A stretch of 64,000 nt of DNA from Reticulitermes speratus (taxonomy: Eukaryota; Arthropoda; Insecta; Blattodea; Rhinotermitidae): positions 38,827,135-38,891,134 of the forward strand of contig JAJKFL010000005.1 of assembly GCA_021186555.1 (NCBI GenBank). The letters run 5' to 3'. Position 1 is the stretch's first letter, and every line of letters starts with the position of its first letter. Below, in pieces: positions 46,655 through 59,426 of this stretch. The notes beneath the pieces are model-generated. The model saw only the letters and a program-made list of their open reading frames with translations, had not been told where the DNA came from and ran no database searches. The translations under genes were made by a program, and so were the position numbers.

Positions 46655-46819
46655 GTAGTGTTGTGTGTTGTCAGGTAAAGGTCTCTGCGGCGGGCTGTCC
46701 CTCGTCCAGAGGAGTTCTACCGAGTGTGGTGTGTCTAACTGTTTGTGATCTCGAAACCTCAACAGTAAAGCGGCCTAGGCCCGAGTAGGGCTGTTTCGCG
46801 ACAGGGGGGGGGGGGGGGG
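46655..46819 (+). mobile_element. SINE-A copy, 5' truncated, poly-G tail
   Basis: Starts in the body (GTTGTGTGTTGTCAGGTAAA), continues through GGTCTCTGCGGCGGGCTG, and ends GTAGGGCTGTTTCGCGACA followed by 16 G. The tRNA-like head is missing. Confidence 0.85.
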
Positions 46820-47147
46820 AATGTAACTTAGTCTTATAAATTAATTCATTTTTCTATAAGGTAATTGTAATATCATTGCGAATGTTACTTGTCGAACACT
46901 TGTCTATAATCGTTGAATCAAGGTCACTACTTAATTCAGCATTTGTAAGCAGGCCTGTGTTAGTGACGTGTCTCCCCACCAAACTGCGAGTGCCTAGCAA
47001 CAGTTATCCATTAGCTATTTTAATGAAACCCACAGACAAAGAAAACTTTTGCACGGCTTCCTTGCTTTTATTTGATATTTTACGAATAATTCCTGTAAAG
47101 GGATTTGTGTATTTGTCTGAGGTCTACTACTGCACGTCTTGTCAGAA
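46820..47147. other. Unassigned sequence
   Basis: Nothing recognised. Confidence 0.45.

Positions 47148-47180
<33 letters not shown>
47148..47180. repeat. (CA)n then (TA)n microsatellite
   Basis: CA run to 47160, TA run to 47180. Confidence 0.9.
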
Positions 47181-50100
47181 ATGGTGTTGGTGCCCATCAG
47201 GTTCATATGTCCGCATCAGATGTCCGTTAAGTTACTGCTTGAAAAATAATAATTACTTGTAAGCAAATAATCAAATATTGTCTCGCATATCCGACGAACT
47301 GCAAATTTTTGGGGACGACAGTAACCAATCAGAGTTACAGGGACGATTAAGCTAAGAACAGAAATGTTTGAGGAAAATTTTAGCATTCCTTACATTATAA
47401 TTTAAACAGCCGATAAAGCGAGGTTAAATGTGATAAGGACAAACAAACTTCATGTAGCAGAATTTTAATTGCACAGGTTTAACACCAGTTTAAATTTTGT
47501 AGTCTGATCTAGACCTAGATCTTCCAAGTATTTGCTGCCTTACAGTTTTCCAGATTAATTTATTTTTATGTATTTCACATATATCCCGTGTGTGCCATAC
47601 ACTAATACCGTCTCATTCTCCGTGATTTGCTTATCTTAGTAACAACTGGTGAAAAATGCAGATTTTGATTCCTTAGCATTTTCTCCAGTCTGTTATTATC
47701 TAAGAAAAGGCATTCAGAAAATCCACTGGAAATTTTGTGCGATAGAAACTTGTGGGACTCCCTGTACGTCCACACCATTTGCAGAATGGTTTCGAGATGA
47801 ACTTTAAAGTACCACCAGAAAGAAGTGTTGGAAAGTACTGAAAACTCCCCGCCCCCCACCCTCCCGTCCTTGACATCGCGACATTTAAATGTTAACTGAG
47901 TCGACATATCAAGCCGGCTTGTTTAATGGATCACGCTGGATTCACATTGCGCATCTTTGACATTATCTGTAATTGCAAGAGTGTAAAATTGTCTGGAAAC
48001 TCCATAATCCCACCACTTCAAACTTTTACGTGCCACACATGGATTTTCAACGCGGTAGTTCATGGTTGGTGTGTTTCATACTGAGCTGCTTATTAAACAG
48101 CCGGTATCGCTATACGGAATTGGTTGCTTGTGTACTCTTTTCGCTCAAATACATGAAAGCAACTGTGGGGAGGAATTTGTAGTAAATCTAAACTCTGTTT
48201 TGAAGAATAATTCTGTTGCATTTTCTGATCTGATAATTTTTTATTTTATTTTTTTTTATTTTAGAAAACTCGAGGGTTACAATTGTTGCTTGTGCATAAT
48301 ACATTGTTTCTACACATATCGAACTTCGAGGTCGTGGGTTCGAATAAAGTTTAGCACAGAGATGTTTGTCCATGTTTTTATGTGCTGTGATCATATATAA
48401 TTGGAGACCTCGCGATATGACAAACCGCAGGTTGAAGTTACGTACCAGAAGTCTGATAGATTAATTACTTCAGAATTAATTCAGAAGTGGAGCAGGGTAT
48501 TCGGGCCAATCCGCCATAGCTTAATCTTAATTATCATGTGCATGCGAATGTACGTTAGCTGAAACAGCTTATTTGTTATTCGTCCGTGCACTTCTTAAGC
48601 TGCACTTAAATAGTAAAAATGACCAGGCTTATACTTACTACGTAAATAAAAATTAATAAAGTCATGCATCATGCTATACAAGTATGAGTATTTTCCATTA
48701 AATTTATCTTTATCGCAAACTTGAATAGATTTCATAAACGTCCTTCTAACACAAAATTTATTGGTAATACAAATCAATTTGTTTTAGATCGTAGCTACAT
48801 GTTTAGGCTTAAATGTCAGCCTTCAGTAGGATAATCTGTGCAAAATAATACCCGGTGAGATGCTACAAAGTTTTTGAAAAGGTGTTGAACTCTCAGTCAT
48901 TTGGCATTAATTTACAGGATCCTTTAGGCACTGCCCGTCCTATATATATATATATATAGGACGCAAGTACCGTCACCACCCAATGAACGTATTTCATATA
49001 TTTAGTCAACAAGTTAACTTACTGAATTTCATGAGACATGCTGCACAATGTTCGTTTTTTTTCCACAAAATGTCGTGTTTTTCGTAATGTTATTTTTTTT
49101 GGTTTATAAAATATTCACGTTTTACATAAAGGATGCCCTAAAATTTAAATGTTAATATAGGAAATTCAATCCCCATAATTATCCCGAATCTACAATACTT
49201 TAAACGCATGACTTGGTTTAACTACTATTCTCTCATGTACGATTTTCGCCGCGTTCTTAAATTCTTAAAAAGTATTTATAAATATTAAAATATTTTAAAA
49301 TCAATGTTTTTCAGATTTTTTCAGTTGAAACCCTTGGAAGTCGACTGGGATATAGTGAATTTTGATGATTTATATAGACAACCCTTCCAGGATACGTTCT
49401 GACTTGTTGCAGAGGGATATTTGCAATTAATATTCACGAAGTTGGGGAAGTATTTGATATATAAAATGAAATAAAATGAAAGAAAAGTGTTTTGAAAAAT
49501 GGCAATAATGTGTGATTTAATAGGTGGTTACTGTGAAAACTTAAAAATGAGAATTTGTATTAACATGTTTATCAGAGCCCAATATTTATTTATTTTACAC
49601 GTCATATAACCCTCTTTACGTAGCCAAATCCTCCATTTATCATTTTCATATTTTTCGATGATCGAGAAATGAAATTTTCTCTTCAAACTTTTCTATAAAA
49701 ATTATATATAGTTCACTACGTCCTGCCCATTGGATCATCATTGATTATAAACATCATATTATGTACTTTCTTCTATTGCTTGTTTATTGCCTCATTTTAC
49801 GAGCCTCTGCATTTTGCTAATAAGCTCCTTCAAGCTATATTATTCCGCTAGATTGATAGGCACGACATGTCTCCCATTACTACGTACAGCTGTACATCCC
49901 TCTAGAAAACAAAATATCAGACTATTTATAAACTTTCGTCATAAGTGTTTTATATCAACCAGTCAAGACACCTTCCGAAGGTAAATCCCTTGTGCTTTGG
50001 TATCAGACATTTAATAATAATTTAATATGAACAAATTGTCTGGGCCCATTCACGTGTTTGGTCTGCCCATGTTAAAGATATTATGTTTGCCATTAAAGTA

Positions 50101-50800
50101 TTACGTACTTAGAAGCTCAGTACAGTGCCCATACCACTCAGGGTTCGTGATTAAAAGCGAGGAAACTGAGTGCTCAGAACTTGAGCGAAGGACAATGTAA
50201 AACCCCAGCCCGAGTTTTAGAAATTCTCTCTGCGAACGTAAGCGAAGTAATTACTGCCCATTAGTTGGCAGTTACAGCTCTCAACAGTATATTTGCAACA
50301 ATAATATTATTACTGTTTTAAAATAGTTAACTTTAATAGCGTGTACCTCTGTTCAGTTTGACCAAAACCTTTTATAAAAACATAGTCCACTATGATAGTA
50401 TAAAAACTTCTTATGAAACTAAGATTGTTACGTTAAGAATTCAAGCCGTGGTAATAAGCAGAGCGTATTAAATTCTGTTGTACTTAACTTGGTTCACTAA
50501 TTTTCTGTTGTTTCTTATAATTCCTTCATTTTCTGCATTATATTATTTTTATATGCCTGGGCGTTTGAAAATCATTCTTTCCAAATTTAGATGCTTATGG
50601 CTACTGATAGATTTTAGCCCTTAATATAAAAACGTTTCAGTTTTGTTCCGTGTGGAGCTGTCGCAAATATATTCGTATCTCACGGTGACGAAATTTGAGG
50701 CTATGGGAATAAGTACTCTGGTTAGAACTTGTTTTGTTTACAGATCGATACTCTTTCTTTGTAACATTCCCAAAGGTTACGAACCTTTCCTAACTTTAGT
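47181..50800. other. Unassigned AT-rich sequence
   Basis: No gene or named repeat in about 3.6 kb. A perfect palindrome around (TA)n at 48937-48962 (ends GTCCTATA/TATAGGAC). A lone GTGGGTTCGAA at about 48336 matches a SINE-A B box but nothing around it does. Frames reach 112 codons with no motif. Confidence 0.45.
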
Positions 50801-50838
50801 CTGATCAAGAAAGCAGATCCAGTTTCCGAAACGTTAAT
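50800..50838 (+). repeat. Solo hammerhead-like motif (degenerate)
   Basis: CTGATCA, an imperfect stem, then CCGAAACGTT. Close in form to the GAAACGTC variety at 46.3 kb. Low confidence. Confidence 0.3.
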
Positions 50839-51442
50839 TTAAGAAATATGTGAAAGCAGTGGACATGTCGAAAATAGTGGTGGAGTGTATGAATGCAGCA
50901 AAATATTAGTAATCCTTGAAGAAATTTAAATTCTCTTTCTTGGTTCTGAAATCTAATGTATGAACTAAAAACGAACAGTGCAATGAGTTTGAAAATATAA
51001 GAATTAAATATTGTATCCCATGTTGACACATTTGTAAGTGTAACATTTCTAGAGCACGAGTGTACTATAGACTGCTTCAGTAAAATAATACATTCCTTCC
51101 TGTCTCAGCCATCAGTCTAGTATGCTAGATAATTTGTCACTGGTATGCATATTATTTATCCACAGATTTTTAAGTAATTTATGACATCCAGGCATAACAA
51201 TAGAAAATAAAATATCGTGACAATATCCAGACAGAACTGGAGCAGTTATTAATAACTTTCGCTGCATTCGAACTTGTAACCATCTAAATCTTTTATTGAA
51301 AACAGATGGATATTTCCATATTTACCTTTGAAAAGCTTATTACTCGTACATTTGGATTACTATTCACGAATTAATTTAGTTTCGTCTTGCAGTAGCGTTT
51401 ACGTGAGACAAACACGGCGTCATATGATTAATTTCAGAAGTC
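50839..51442. other. Unassigned sequence
   Basis: Nothing recognised. Confidence 0.45.
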
Positions 51443-51730
51443 AAGACGCCCTGATGTTAGTCGCCGGTCTCTCACCACGGAGTACCGGGTTCGATCCCCG
51501 GTCAGTCCATGTGGGATTTGTGGTGGACAAAGTGGCACTGGGACAGGTTTTTCCCGAGTACTTTAGTTTTCCCATGCCAATTCCATTCCACCAGTGCTCC
51601 ATTACAAGGAAAAACGAAAAAAACTAATCATCTTCCTCACAGGGTTGCACAATAAGCCTCAAGGCTGCGGTGCGTCCGTAGCATCTGCTGCGGGGCCTTT
51701 CACCGCAAAAAAGAAAAAGACGCCCTAATG
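51443..51730 (+). mobile_element. SINE-C, full-length copy with target duplication
   Basis: Body 51457-51716. The head has a B box GGGTTCGATCCCCGG (51488-51502) and, upstream, a weak A box. The middle has ATGTGGGATTTGTGGTGGAC, AAAGTGGCACTGGGACAGG and CCATTCCACCAGTGCTCC. The last 35 nt of its unique tail (51647-51681) match the LINE 3' end at 22609-22643 at 32/35 positions, before an A-rich tail. Flanks AAGACGCCCTGATG (51443-51456) and AAGACGCCCTAATG (51717-51730) match 13/14. Confidence 0.9.
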
Positions 51731-52449
51731 CTGAAGCTTATATTTTGAGAAGTGCGAATGTACACATTAATATTTTCTGAATTTGGATAGCTCAGTAGTA
51801 GTCACGCCACTGCTGATGACAAGGTGAGTTCGTGAGTAATAGTACTTAGATATCTTCGAAGCAGAAGCCTGGAATCTCGCAAATAGTACCTAATTTTCAG
51901 ACCGTCTTTAGGGCAGTGCGGATACTGGAGGCTCATTGACCGGGGTGTAAACCTGTTTCTCTTGTGTGTAGTACCCAATTTTTTATAAGTAATATGTAGC
52001 TAAAATATTTATTTGTTAAGAGCAAATACAACATGAATTCACTGACGCTTGACATATTTTTAAGATGGGCAGTAGATTGATCAGCCACGCCCAGAAGGAA
52101 TGAAGGGAAAGGACGACAGCGGTGTCCTGATATGAAGGATAAGGAAGCTCTAAATATCGAATACTCCCAGTTTCGTTAAAGAACTGCCGAGGAATTTGCT
52201 TGACGATAGTGGATGTAATCGGAAAACGGCGGCTGTCAGTTTCTTTCTGTTTATTGACTACTGTGCATCATGAAGCCGCCGATTATGTCTGACAACAAGA
52301 GATTCATGTGTGTGACAAATGAACATCGAAGCCAATGTGGCATATAAAATCGCCAAAATGTATTTTGAGTCTTGTATTCTGCATATGCGAGTACATTGTC
52401 TTACCTTTAATTTAGCATTCTTGTTCCTAACAGATAGGCTTTCATTCAT
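51731..52449. other. Unassigned sequence, partly LINE 3' flank
   Basis: 52260-52449 may be the 3' UTR of the minus-strand LINE at 52450-52800. Nothing else recognised. Confidence 0.45.
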
Positions 52450-52800
52450 TCTGTAGTTTGTCTTACGACAGATCCGTAGCATCGTCCAAACCGAGTTCTC
52501 CATAGGGTGTGATCAAGTGCTTCCTGTTTCAAATTCCAGCATCTCCTCTTTCCCTTAAGGTCATCCAGTAGCTGCTTACGCCTTCTTCTTCGTCTTCCTG
52601 TCATTTATATCCCTCCGTCTAACTTTCCTTCAATCACGTGTTTTAGAAGGCATTTTCTACGCACGATGTGACCAATCCAGTTAGCCATTCTTCTCTTTAT
52701 TGTATGTAGGATATTCCTCTCCTCCTTGACTCTGTGTAGTACTTCATTTCTCACACGATCGTTCCAACTGATCTTTTCAATTCTTCTCCAGCACCACATT
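52450..52800 (-). pseudogene. Non-LTR retrotransposon ORF2 C-terminus
   Basis: The minus strand reads MWCWRRIEKISWNDRVRNE, VKEERNILHTIKRRMANWIG, RRKCLLKHVIEGKLDGGI, stop, then in the same frame TGRRRRRRKQLLDDLKGK, EALDHTLWRTRFGR and SVVRQTTE with a normal stop at about 52450. A single TAA (after GGI) is the only break in this part. The sequence type (RRMEKISW...NWIGHILRR...KHVIEGK) is abundant in insect genomes. 5' truncated, with no polymerase domain in the window. Confidence 0.85.
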
Positions 52801-53370
52801 TCATGGGCCTATACATTTTAAAATGTTTTTTTGGGTAATGATTACGACGATATCACACTGCCACTTTTTTATTAATTTTTTGGTGTTTTCTAATACAATC
52901 CAAAGTTCCTATATTCGTTCATTATAAGAGTGCTTCTGAATATGTTATTTGTGTTTTAGCGTTTAGAGTCGTTCAGTGTCTTGCGTTTGTATTATTGTGA
53001 AATATTTTGCATATGCATTTAACACGATGCTTTTTTACGGTGAGGGAATTATTAACCTAATGACTTCCCTGCAACCCGGAGATCTGCTGTGCGCGACGTC
53101 GGATTGAGATATTCTCAATTAATTCACATTTCTGGAGTCATATTGCTTAATCTGTTATAGACGTGCCTGATTCCGACGTAATAAATACTTGTTTATTAAA
53201 CCAGTATAAACAAGTAATCAACCACCATAACTCTTTAATATACACATGGTCTTTGCGAAACCTCTTGTGTCTAACATTTAAAGCCAAACTTTATATCCTT
53301 CTAAATGTGAGAAGTTTGTGGTAAAATGTGATTCCATCATTAATATTTGTTTTTCTCTCCGACAATTTAT
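52801..53370. other. Unassigned sequence
   Basis: Nothing recognised. Confidence 0.45.
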
Positions 53371-53640
53371 AGTAGCCCTTACGTTTACATGTGGCGCCAT
53401 ATCAATGCAGTCAGCGGAGGCAGCAACACATTATTTTATGGACTTTATATAATAATAAAAATGGAGTCATGTCAAAGTCGCGTTATCAACAAAATATCTG
53501 ACGTCACGCTACGGCGGTTTATATTTCAACACGCAATGACGGGGGTCGGTGAGACATTAACCTGCTACCGGCAGTACTCGCATTTATCACCAGAGCGAGC
53601 CAGCTGTCACCTGATTTCGTGATTTTGACAGTTTTGTGCT
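53371..53640. promoter_or_regulatory. Possible cis-regulatory patch
   Basis: Balanced-composition stretch with a CRE-like TGACGTCA (53499-53506), E-boxes CAGCTG (53601-53606) and CACCTG (53608-53613), and AT-rich Hox/Cad-type words (TTTTATGG, TTTATAT) near 53432-53450. Distinct from the repeats around it. A 91-codon frame crosses it without motif. Suggestive only. Confidence 0.2.
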
Positions 53641-53791
53641 GGCTGTTACTTTTACTTTCAGCACAGGCGTATAATTAGGGATCGGCATAATTTGGCATTT
53701 TGATTGTTTTAAAATCTTATTTTACGTTATGCCTTTCACGCACTTTTCTGTATTTCTCGATGTGGTGTCATAACTTCAAATACAAACTCTG
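53641..53791. other. Unassigned sequence
   Basis: Nothing recognised. Confidence 0.5.
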
Positions 53792-54145
53792 CAAGGCACA
53801 GATATTTCCTGTTATAACCCCACCGCTCCTGTTTTGGATACAAAGGGGCATGTTGTAACAGAGAGAGACTAGCCTGACGTCTAACCTAAGTACCTCTCTT
53901 AAGGAGGGAGGGAAACGCACATGACAGAAAGAGACAAGCCTGCCTTCTAACTTAAGCGCCTCTCGTATGACGGGAGGGAGATACACATAACAGAGAGAGA
54001 CTAGCCTAACGTCTAACCTAAGTACCTCTCGTAAGGAGCGAGAGAAACACACATGACAGAGAGAGACTAGCCTGACGTCTAACCTAAGCCCCTGTCTTAT
54101 GACAACACAGTGTTGGGGTTATGACAGGAAAGGTTCCAAGGCACA
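53792..54145. mobile_element. 336-bp TIR element containing a 66-bp minisatellite
   Basis: Flanked by CAAGGCACA (53792-53800 and 54137-54145), a 9-bp (or 8-bp) duplication. The inverted ends share TTTCCTGTYATAACCCCA. Inside, a 66-bp unit starting ACAGAGAGAGACTAGCCTGA or a variant begins at 53858, 53924, 53990 and 54056 (about 3.8 copies). As 66 is 22 codons, the minus strand stays open through the array and repeats the peptide pattern LREVLRLDVRLVSLCYV with variation. I do not think it is a protein gene. Most likely a non-autonomous DNA transposon with a hAT-, P- or MuDR-size duplication. Confidence 0.8.
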
Positions 54146-55789
54146 CATTTTACTCGGGACAAATAACCGTGCAACACATCACGTTGTTTTGTATATATAT
54201 ATATATATAAATTTAATAACTTCGGACATAATAGACTGACCTTCAAAGAAAATTAGTCTGTAAAACGAATTCTTAATCTACAATATATTTTTAACAATGC
54301 CAGATTTTACAGTAGGATGAACTACTGTACAAGGAATTTGTAGTACCCTTTGTAGTAGCGCATTGCTCACAATATGAAGGTGCACCGAGCCCGGCTGCAT
54401 GTAAGATATTAAAGGTCCTAGCACTGCATCCTTTCCGGCTTGGAAGTGTTAAATAAAAGCAAAAATGAGCCATTACATTGTAAAATGATAAAATGCACAT
54501 TTTAGGACTTGGAAACTTTAGATAACATGTACGTTAAGACTACCCTTATTGATACTAGATATATGAGCCTAATGTCACCATACAAATCTCACATGCGAGT
54601 AGCAAGTCAAGGCACAAGAAAATTACAACTCACAACTTGCCTACATTTATTGCAATCCGCTGTGTTCTTATTTCTCGCTCCAAAAATATTTAATGAGAAT
54701 TCAAACTCAGAGTTCACGTCACGGGATTATTTAAATAAAACATTCCTCGCTAGTATAATATGGACACAACACAATCCTGTGCAAAGCATCAAAACACATT
54801 CACACGTCTTAATGCCGGATAATTCGTTATCATATGAATCTGCTGTAGTGTAATTTTGCAGATTGCATGTATTTGATCGCATAAATTTAATTGCTTTTGA
54901 AAACATGTAGACCTCAGCTGTAGATAAGTATTCTTCCACACTCGTACATGCTTCGGCTCACTTGTAATTTAAATAACCGGAAAATTCTTACAGAGGCCTC
55001 TGTGTAGATGGCTCTGTGAGGAGATCTTCAGGAAGTGTGTAAAATTGACAGCGCGACAATTTTATCTTATCACAACTGGTTCATAAATTACTCATCGATT
55101 CTGTTATTTTTATATGAATATACTTCCATTAGCGTATCTTATATTTTCATTTGCGTCAGGAAAGTGAAACTTGACAGAAAAAAACATGATATACCTGTTA
55201 CAGCGATTTTATTTCCTTTAATTTAGAAATAGAAGCCAAATGATCTTGTGTGAGCAGAATTTTAAAACTAAATGCCAGAAATAAAAGCAAAGCACGATTA
55301 AAAGTTCTGATTTTTTTGGAGAGGAAAGTAGTCCGACCAAAAAAAGCGACAGGTAACAAATGCCTGGTTTAAATCAACACTGTGATGTACACTGTAAAAA
55401 CGTTTTTATTTTTTTGTAATCGGAATGGAAGTTTTCAAAATATTCTGTTCTTTTTGAGATATTACCTTCTGGCTCTTTACAGCGTGCAGAGATACAGGTT
55501 GACACCAAAGTTTCGGAGATCCATACTGCTTCCACTTTCATTGTTTAATTATTTGTTTCCAAGTTCAAATCAAAAACCTAAGGAGTAAATCTCAGCCGTA
55601 AAACTCCAAAAATTCGTATATTTTGTCCATCTGTTGCACAAGACACAAGTAGTAAATAAAAAGAGGCACAATTAAAATTATGTCCTAGTGTCACGTAGCT
55701 GAAAAATTTGAAACAAATTAAAAATATACAGTACATTTTAGTGGTAATAACAGGACTCCTACTTACCAGCTCAAAATGCAAATGTAATG
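54146..55789. other. Unassigned AT-rich sequence
   Basis: (TA)n at 54191-54210. A 114-codon frame at 54509-54853 (+) not recognised. Confidence 0.45.
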
Positions 55790-55935
55790 GTTTAGGCGGC
55801 TAGATGCCGGTTTTGCATGCCCAAGCCCTGTTTCAGTCCCAGAGAATTTCGGACAGAGATTACGTTAGACAAAGTGATATTAGGGTAGGTAGGCTTTTCA
55901 TCTACAATAGTCATTTCCACCAGTGATCCACATGT
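55790..55935 (+). mobile_element. SINE-C relic
   Basis: A weak B box (TTTCAGTCCCAG), then ACAAAGTGATATTAGGGTAG and CATTTCCACCAGTGATCCAC align to the SINE-C body. Head and 3' tail are eroded. Confidence 0.5.
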
Positions 55936-57854
55936 ATATATTATAGCGGCTGATTTGTTCTGTAGAACCGAGGAGCCAGACCATTTCGATCCTTATGTGT
56001 GTGTATGCGTAGAAAGACATGAAGAAACAGTGAAAATAAGGATAAAAAGAGGAAGAAAGGAAAAAGAAAGGGAACGTGATAGATGAAGACTAAATACAGT
56101 CATCTAGAACAAGTAGTGCAAGTCATAAATGAAAGAACTCGAAAAAGAAGGAATAAGGGGGAAAAAGAGAAAAAGTATAAAAAAGGACCGAAAAAAGAAA
56201 AAGAGAGAAGGAAAAGAATGAATAAGAATGGAAAGAGACTTAGATAGAAAAAAGGAAGATGTATTTAAAGGAATGAAATTTAATAAATTAATGAATAAGG
56301 GGTTAAACAAAGGAACAAACATACAAACAAGCAAATAATGAAGTTCTTTAGACATATAGGTCACTGTTGTTAGTTACGTTATTTCACATGTAGAAATGTT
56401 ATGCGTTAAAGAACTCTCTTTGATCTGGAAAATACTGACGCTTCTAACATGCAAGTACAACCAAATTTCTCGCATATACTTTTATATACGGTCTCTTTAT
56501 TGACACATATCAGAGGCAGTAATATAATCATGACATCACAACGAAGGACGCCTATCTTGGGAAACACAGAAGCACTTACAAAAGAAAACAAATAACTCAT
56601 ACTATAATAGAATCACATCACAGAATGGAATGACAGAGAAAATACCTTGGAGCTAAAGAAGAAATGTGAAAGGAGAAAGAATGATTTCAGCATCATCGAG
56701 GTCGAGTAACGATACCTTTACACACTGGTATACCCTGTACTTTACGAATATCTGATTATAATGAAATCGAAGGAACCTGAACTTTTCTTTATTTCGGATA
56801 AGTTTACCACCACAGATGTTTACTGTTAAATATAAGTATCCGTTAACCTATTACGTTAAAGTGTTCTATATGCCCTATTTATTCAATTTATTACAAGTTT
56901 GAAGTCAGTAATTCATGCTAAGTAATATGCACACTAAATTTGAAGAAAGAGCAACACACACATTTTTTTACTCTTTAGATATCCTTCTATCTAATTAACT
57001 TCCAAGATTATCCTTCAGACAGCGAATAAAGCCAAGAAAACACATTTTATCACTTCCTTCAAATTCCCTCGACATGCGAAGTAGTGCCAACTGCTGAATC
57101 ATGGTCTATTACTACTATACCGAAATTTCCAATAATCCTCCCTTTATAGGCTCATGCTTATATTCATTTGCCAATTTTTGTTTCTTCAAGAAAGAATGTC
57201 ATTTTATGAGATCACTAGTGTGTTTATTCCTGTGAATGAGGGTCTCTTTAGCTGTTTTCTCTCATTTAAACTTTTGAAGAAACTGACAGTTTTCTGTAAG
57301 GAAATATGCTATGACATTGTGCCGTTAGAGACCACTCAAATTTGTATGTTTCAATATCTAAAATCCGTAATAACGCTGCAGAAGCACGAAATTTTGAGGT
57401 ACCAGTGACACTAGACACACTTCATTTAGGGTTCTGAAGTTGTTTATGGTGATATATCTTCAAAAACAAAAACATTGATCTTTTAGTGTGGTAACATTTT
57501 TGTCAAATGTAAAACTAACCCCCGATGGTCATGCAACAGTTTCGTTCACCTGTAGGTTCAGTGGCAATAACTATAGGCCTTTTGAAGCTAACAGTAAGTG
57601 TAAGAAGTGTGACACGGATGTGGGTCATAAACACGGCATGAAATATTCTTTGCGGGCTAACTTTATGCGGGAAGTTCCTGTTTCGAATCTCAGCCGGGTT
57701 GCCGACAATCCTGAGGTTTTTCGTGACTTTATTAGTCAGTAAAGTCAAATATTACGAGCGTCACGGTTAGGCTATGACTGCTATCTCTTATGTCATTTTA
57801 AATTTCTCGCGTCTTATAGAACCCGAAGATTCATCACCGCATTCACAACAGCAC
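55936..57854. other. Unassigned sequence
   Basis: Purine-rich tract (A/G) at 56018-56275 with many GAAA/AAAG words. A B-box-like GTTTCGAATCTCAGCCGG near 57680 within an 84-codon frame (57488-57742) suggests a further SINE relic of a family I cannot place. No gene recognised. Confidence 0.45.
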
Positions 57855-58180
57855 ACTACCCGTCCCTGCCCTGAATTAGATCAATCCAGTCCACACACTC
57901 CGTTCTATTTCTTGAAGATCCATTTTAATCTTATCGTCCCAGCTACTCCTGTTTCTTCCTAGTGGTCTATTTTCTTCCGGTTTGCCCCACAAAAATTCTG
58001 TATTCACCCCTACTTTCCCCATACGTGCTACATGCCCTGTCTATTTCATTCTTCTTTATCTGATCACTCGCAAGATGTTTGTTGAGGAGTACAAATTATG
58101 TAGCTCCTCATTATGAAATCTGCTGCACTCCCCCTTACCTCTTCCCACTTAGACCCACATATCTTCCTCAGCACCCACAC
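57855..58180 (-). pseudogene. Non-LTR retrotransposon ORF2 C-terminus, decayed
   Basis: Third minus-strand relic of the 1680-2165 family. The plus strand shows the same order of words as that copy (ATCAATCCAGTC, TTCTTGAAGATCCATTTTAA, TGCTACATGCCCTG, TTCTTTATCTGATCACTCG, GAGGAGTACAAATTATGTAG, CCCACATATCTTCCTCAGCA). Stops and indels are frequent. Confidence 0.75.
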
Positions 58181-59426
58181 TTTCACGTCACAAAAAACGA
58201 TAAACATGCCATAAAGACCAGCAGGGTGTTGTAAAAATTTCTTTCTTGGCACAGAGATTCTCCGCTAGGAGAAATGGAAACAAGATTTTGAAAGTAATAA
58301 ATATTGTGAATAATTGGACGAGTTTATATAATCTCCATGTCCGTATACACAAAGGCACATACACTGACTTTGGAATGTGACGTAATTAAGCAACACTGCG
58401 CTAGCTCATTTGCGGAACGGGTGACCGCTTTAATCCGTGTAGTGTGTTCCTTCAGCCGATGCGAATTCGTCCCCGTTTATCTCCTTTGTGTCACTCATTA
58501 CTTCAGTCCATTACAGTGCAGGCAGAGAGTGAGTTCCCAAAATTTTTTGTCTCCTATCTACACAGCCGAGAGCCAGAGATTTTTTATTTGGGCTCTACAA
58601 TTCAGTTACTCGTCACAGCATGAAAATTATTTAATGAATTTTCATCGTAAAATAAAAAATTTGTCATTTAAAGTTACCAGAAGCATAGGCTTCTTACGTG
58701 CACCTTGTTCTTAAGGTGGAAGGCAGTAACATTCCAAGACATGTAAGACAAAGAAAATGTATATTGTTTTGTAATACCAAATATTACAAACTTTGAATTC
58801 CAAAGAAGCGGTAAATTTACAGATATTTCAAGAAGTTATTCACAGCAAAATATAATGATTACTTTTTAGAACAACGCAGAACGTGTCTGAAGCTTGTATA
58901 TGACAACTTACATCCAGTTTAGAGGTTAAGAATATGTAAAATCTTTGCCTCCATACCTTTACAGTAAGTTGCTCAGTGTTAAGTGCAAAGATTACCCATT
59001 AACCTTCTCTGTACTGTATAATAAGTTCCGAGAATATGTTAAACGATTACAGATGATCACAGAATAGAAATTCGGATTTCTGCTTGCTAAAGAAATATCA
59101 GGATTTGTACTTACCTGTCTAAAGGGATTTTGCGCAATTTTTTCCGGGAGTAAGGGAAGCTAGGGTGTGGAGATCACAATTTATCTCCGTGACGTAAAGC
59201 AAGGAGTTCTGAATGAATACATGGCACCTAAATTCCTTCAAATATCTTGACTTATACTGTGACGTTGTGAGGAAATATTTAATAATAATTTCCCCGTGTA
59301 TTGATATGCTTCTATGCATATTTTCACTATTTGTGACATTGAAAGTCAGAGTTTTGCGTTGTCATTCTCTTTGGACTATCTAAGGTACAAAATCTTGCAT
59401 ACACAATTTGTAGACAAGTATAGGAC
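58181..59426. other. Unassigned sequence
   Basis: A 125-codon frame (58337-58714 +) with no motif. Nothing else seen. Confidence 0.45.

Noticed and set aside
53768-54052. 94-codon minus frame with internal peptide repeats, as a possible repeat protein gene
   Set aside because: Explained by a 66-bp DNA minisatellite within a TIR element. Nothing shows that it is translated.
57679-57700. B-box-like word suggesting a fourth SINE family
   Set aside because: No A box, no second copy in the window and no tail, so I did not call it as a feature. The same holds for the words near 26841 and 48336.
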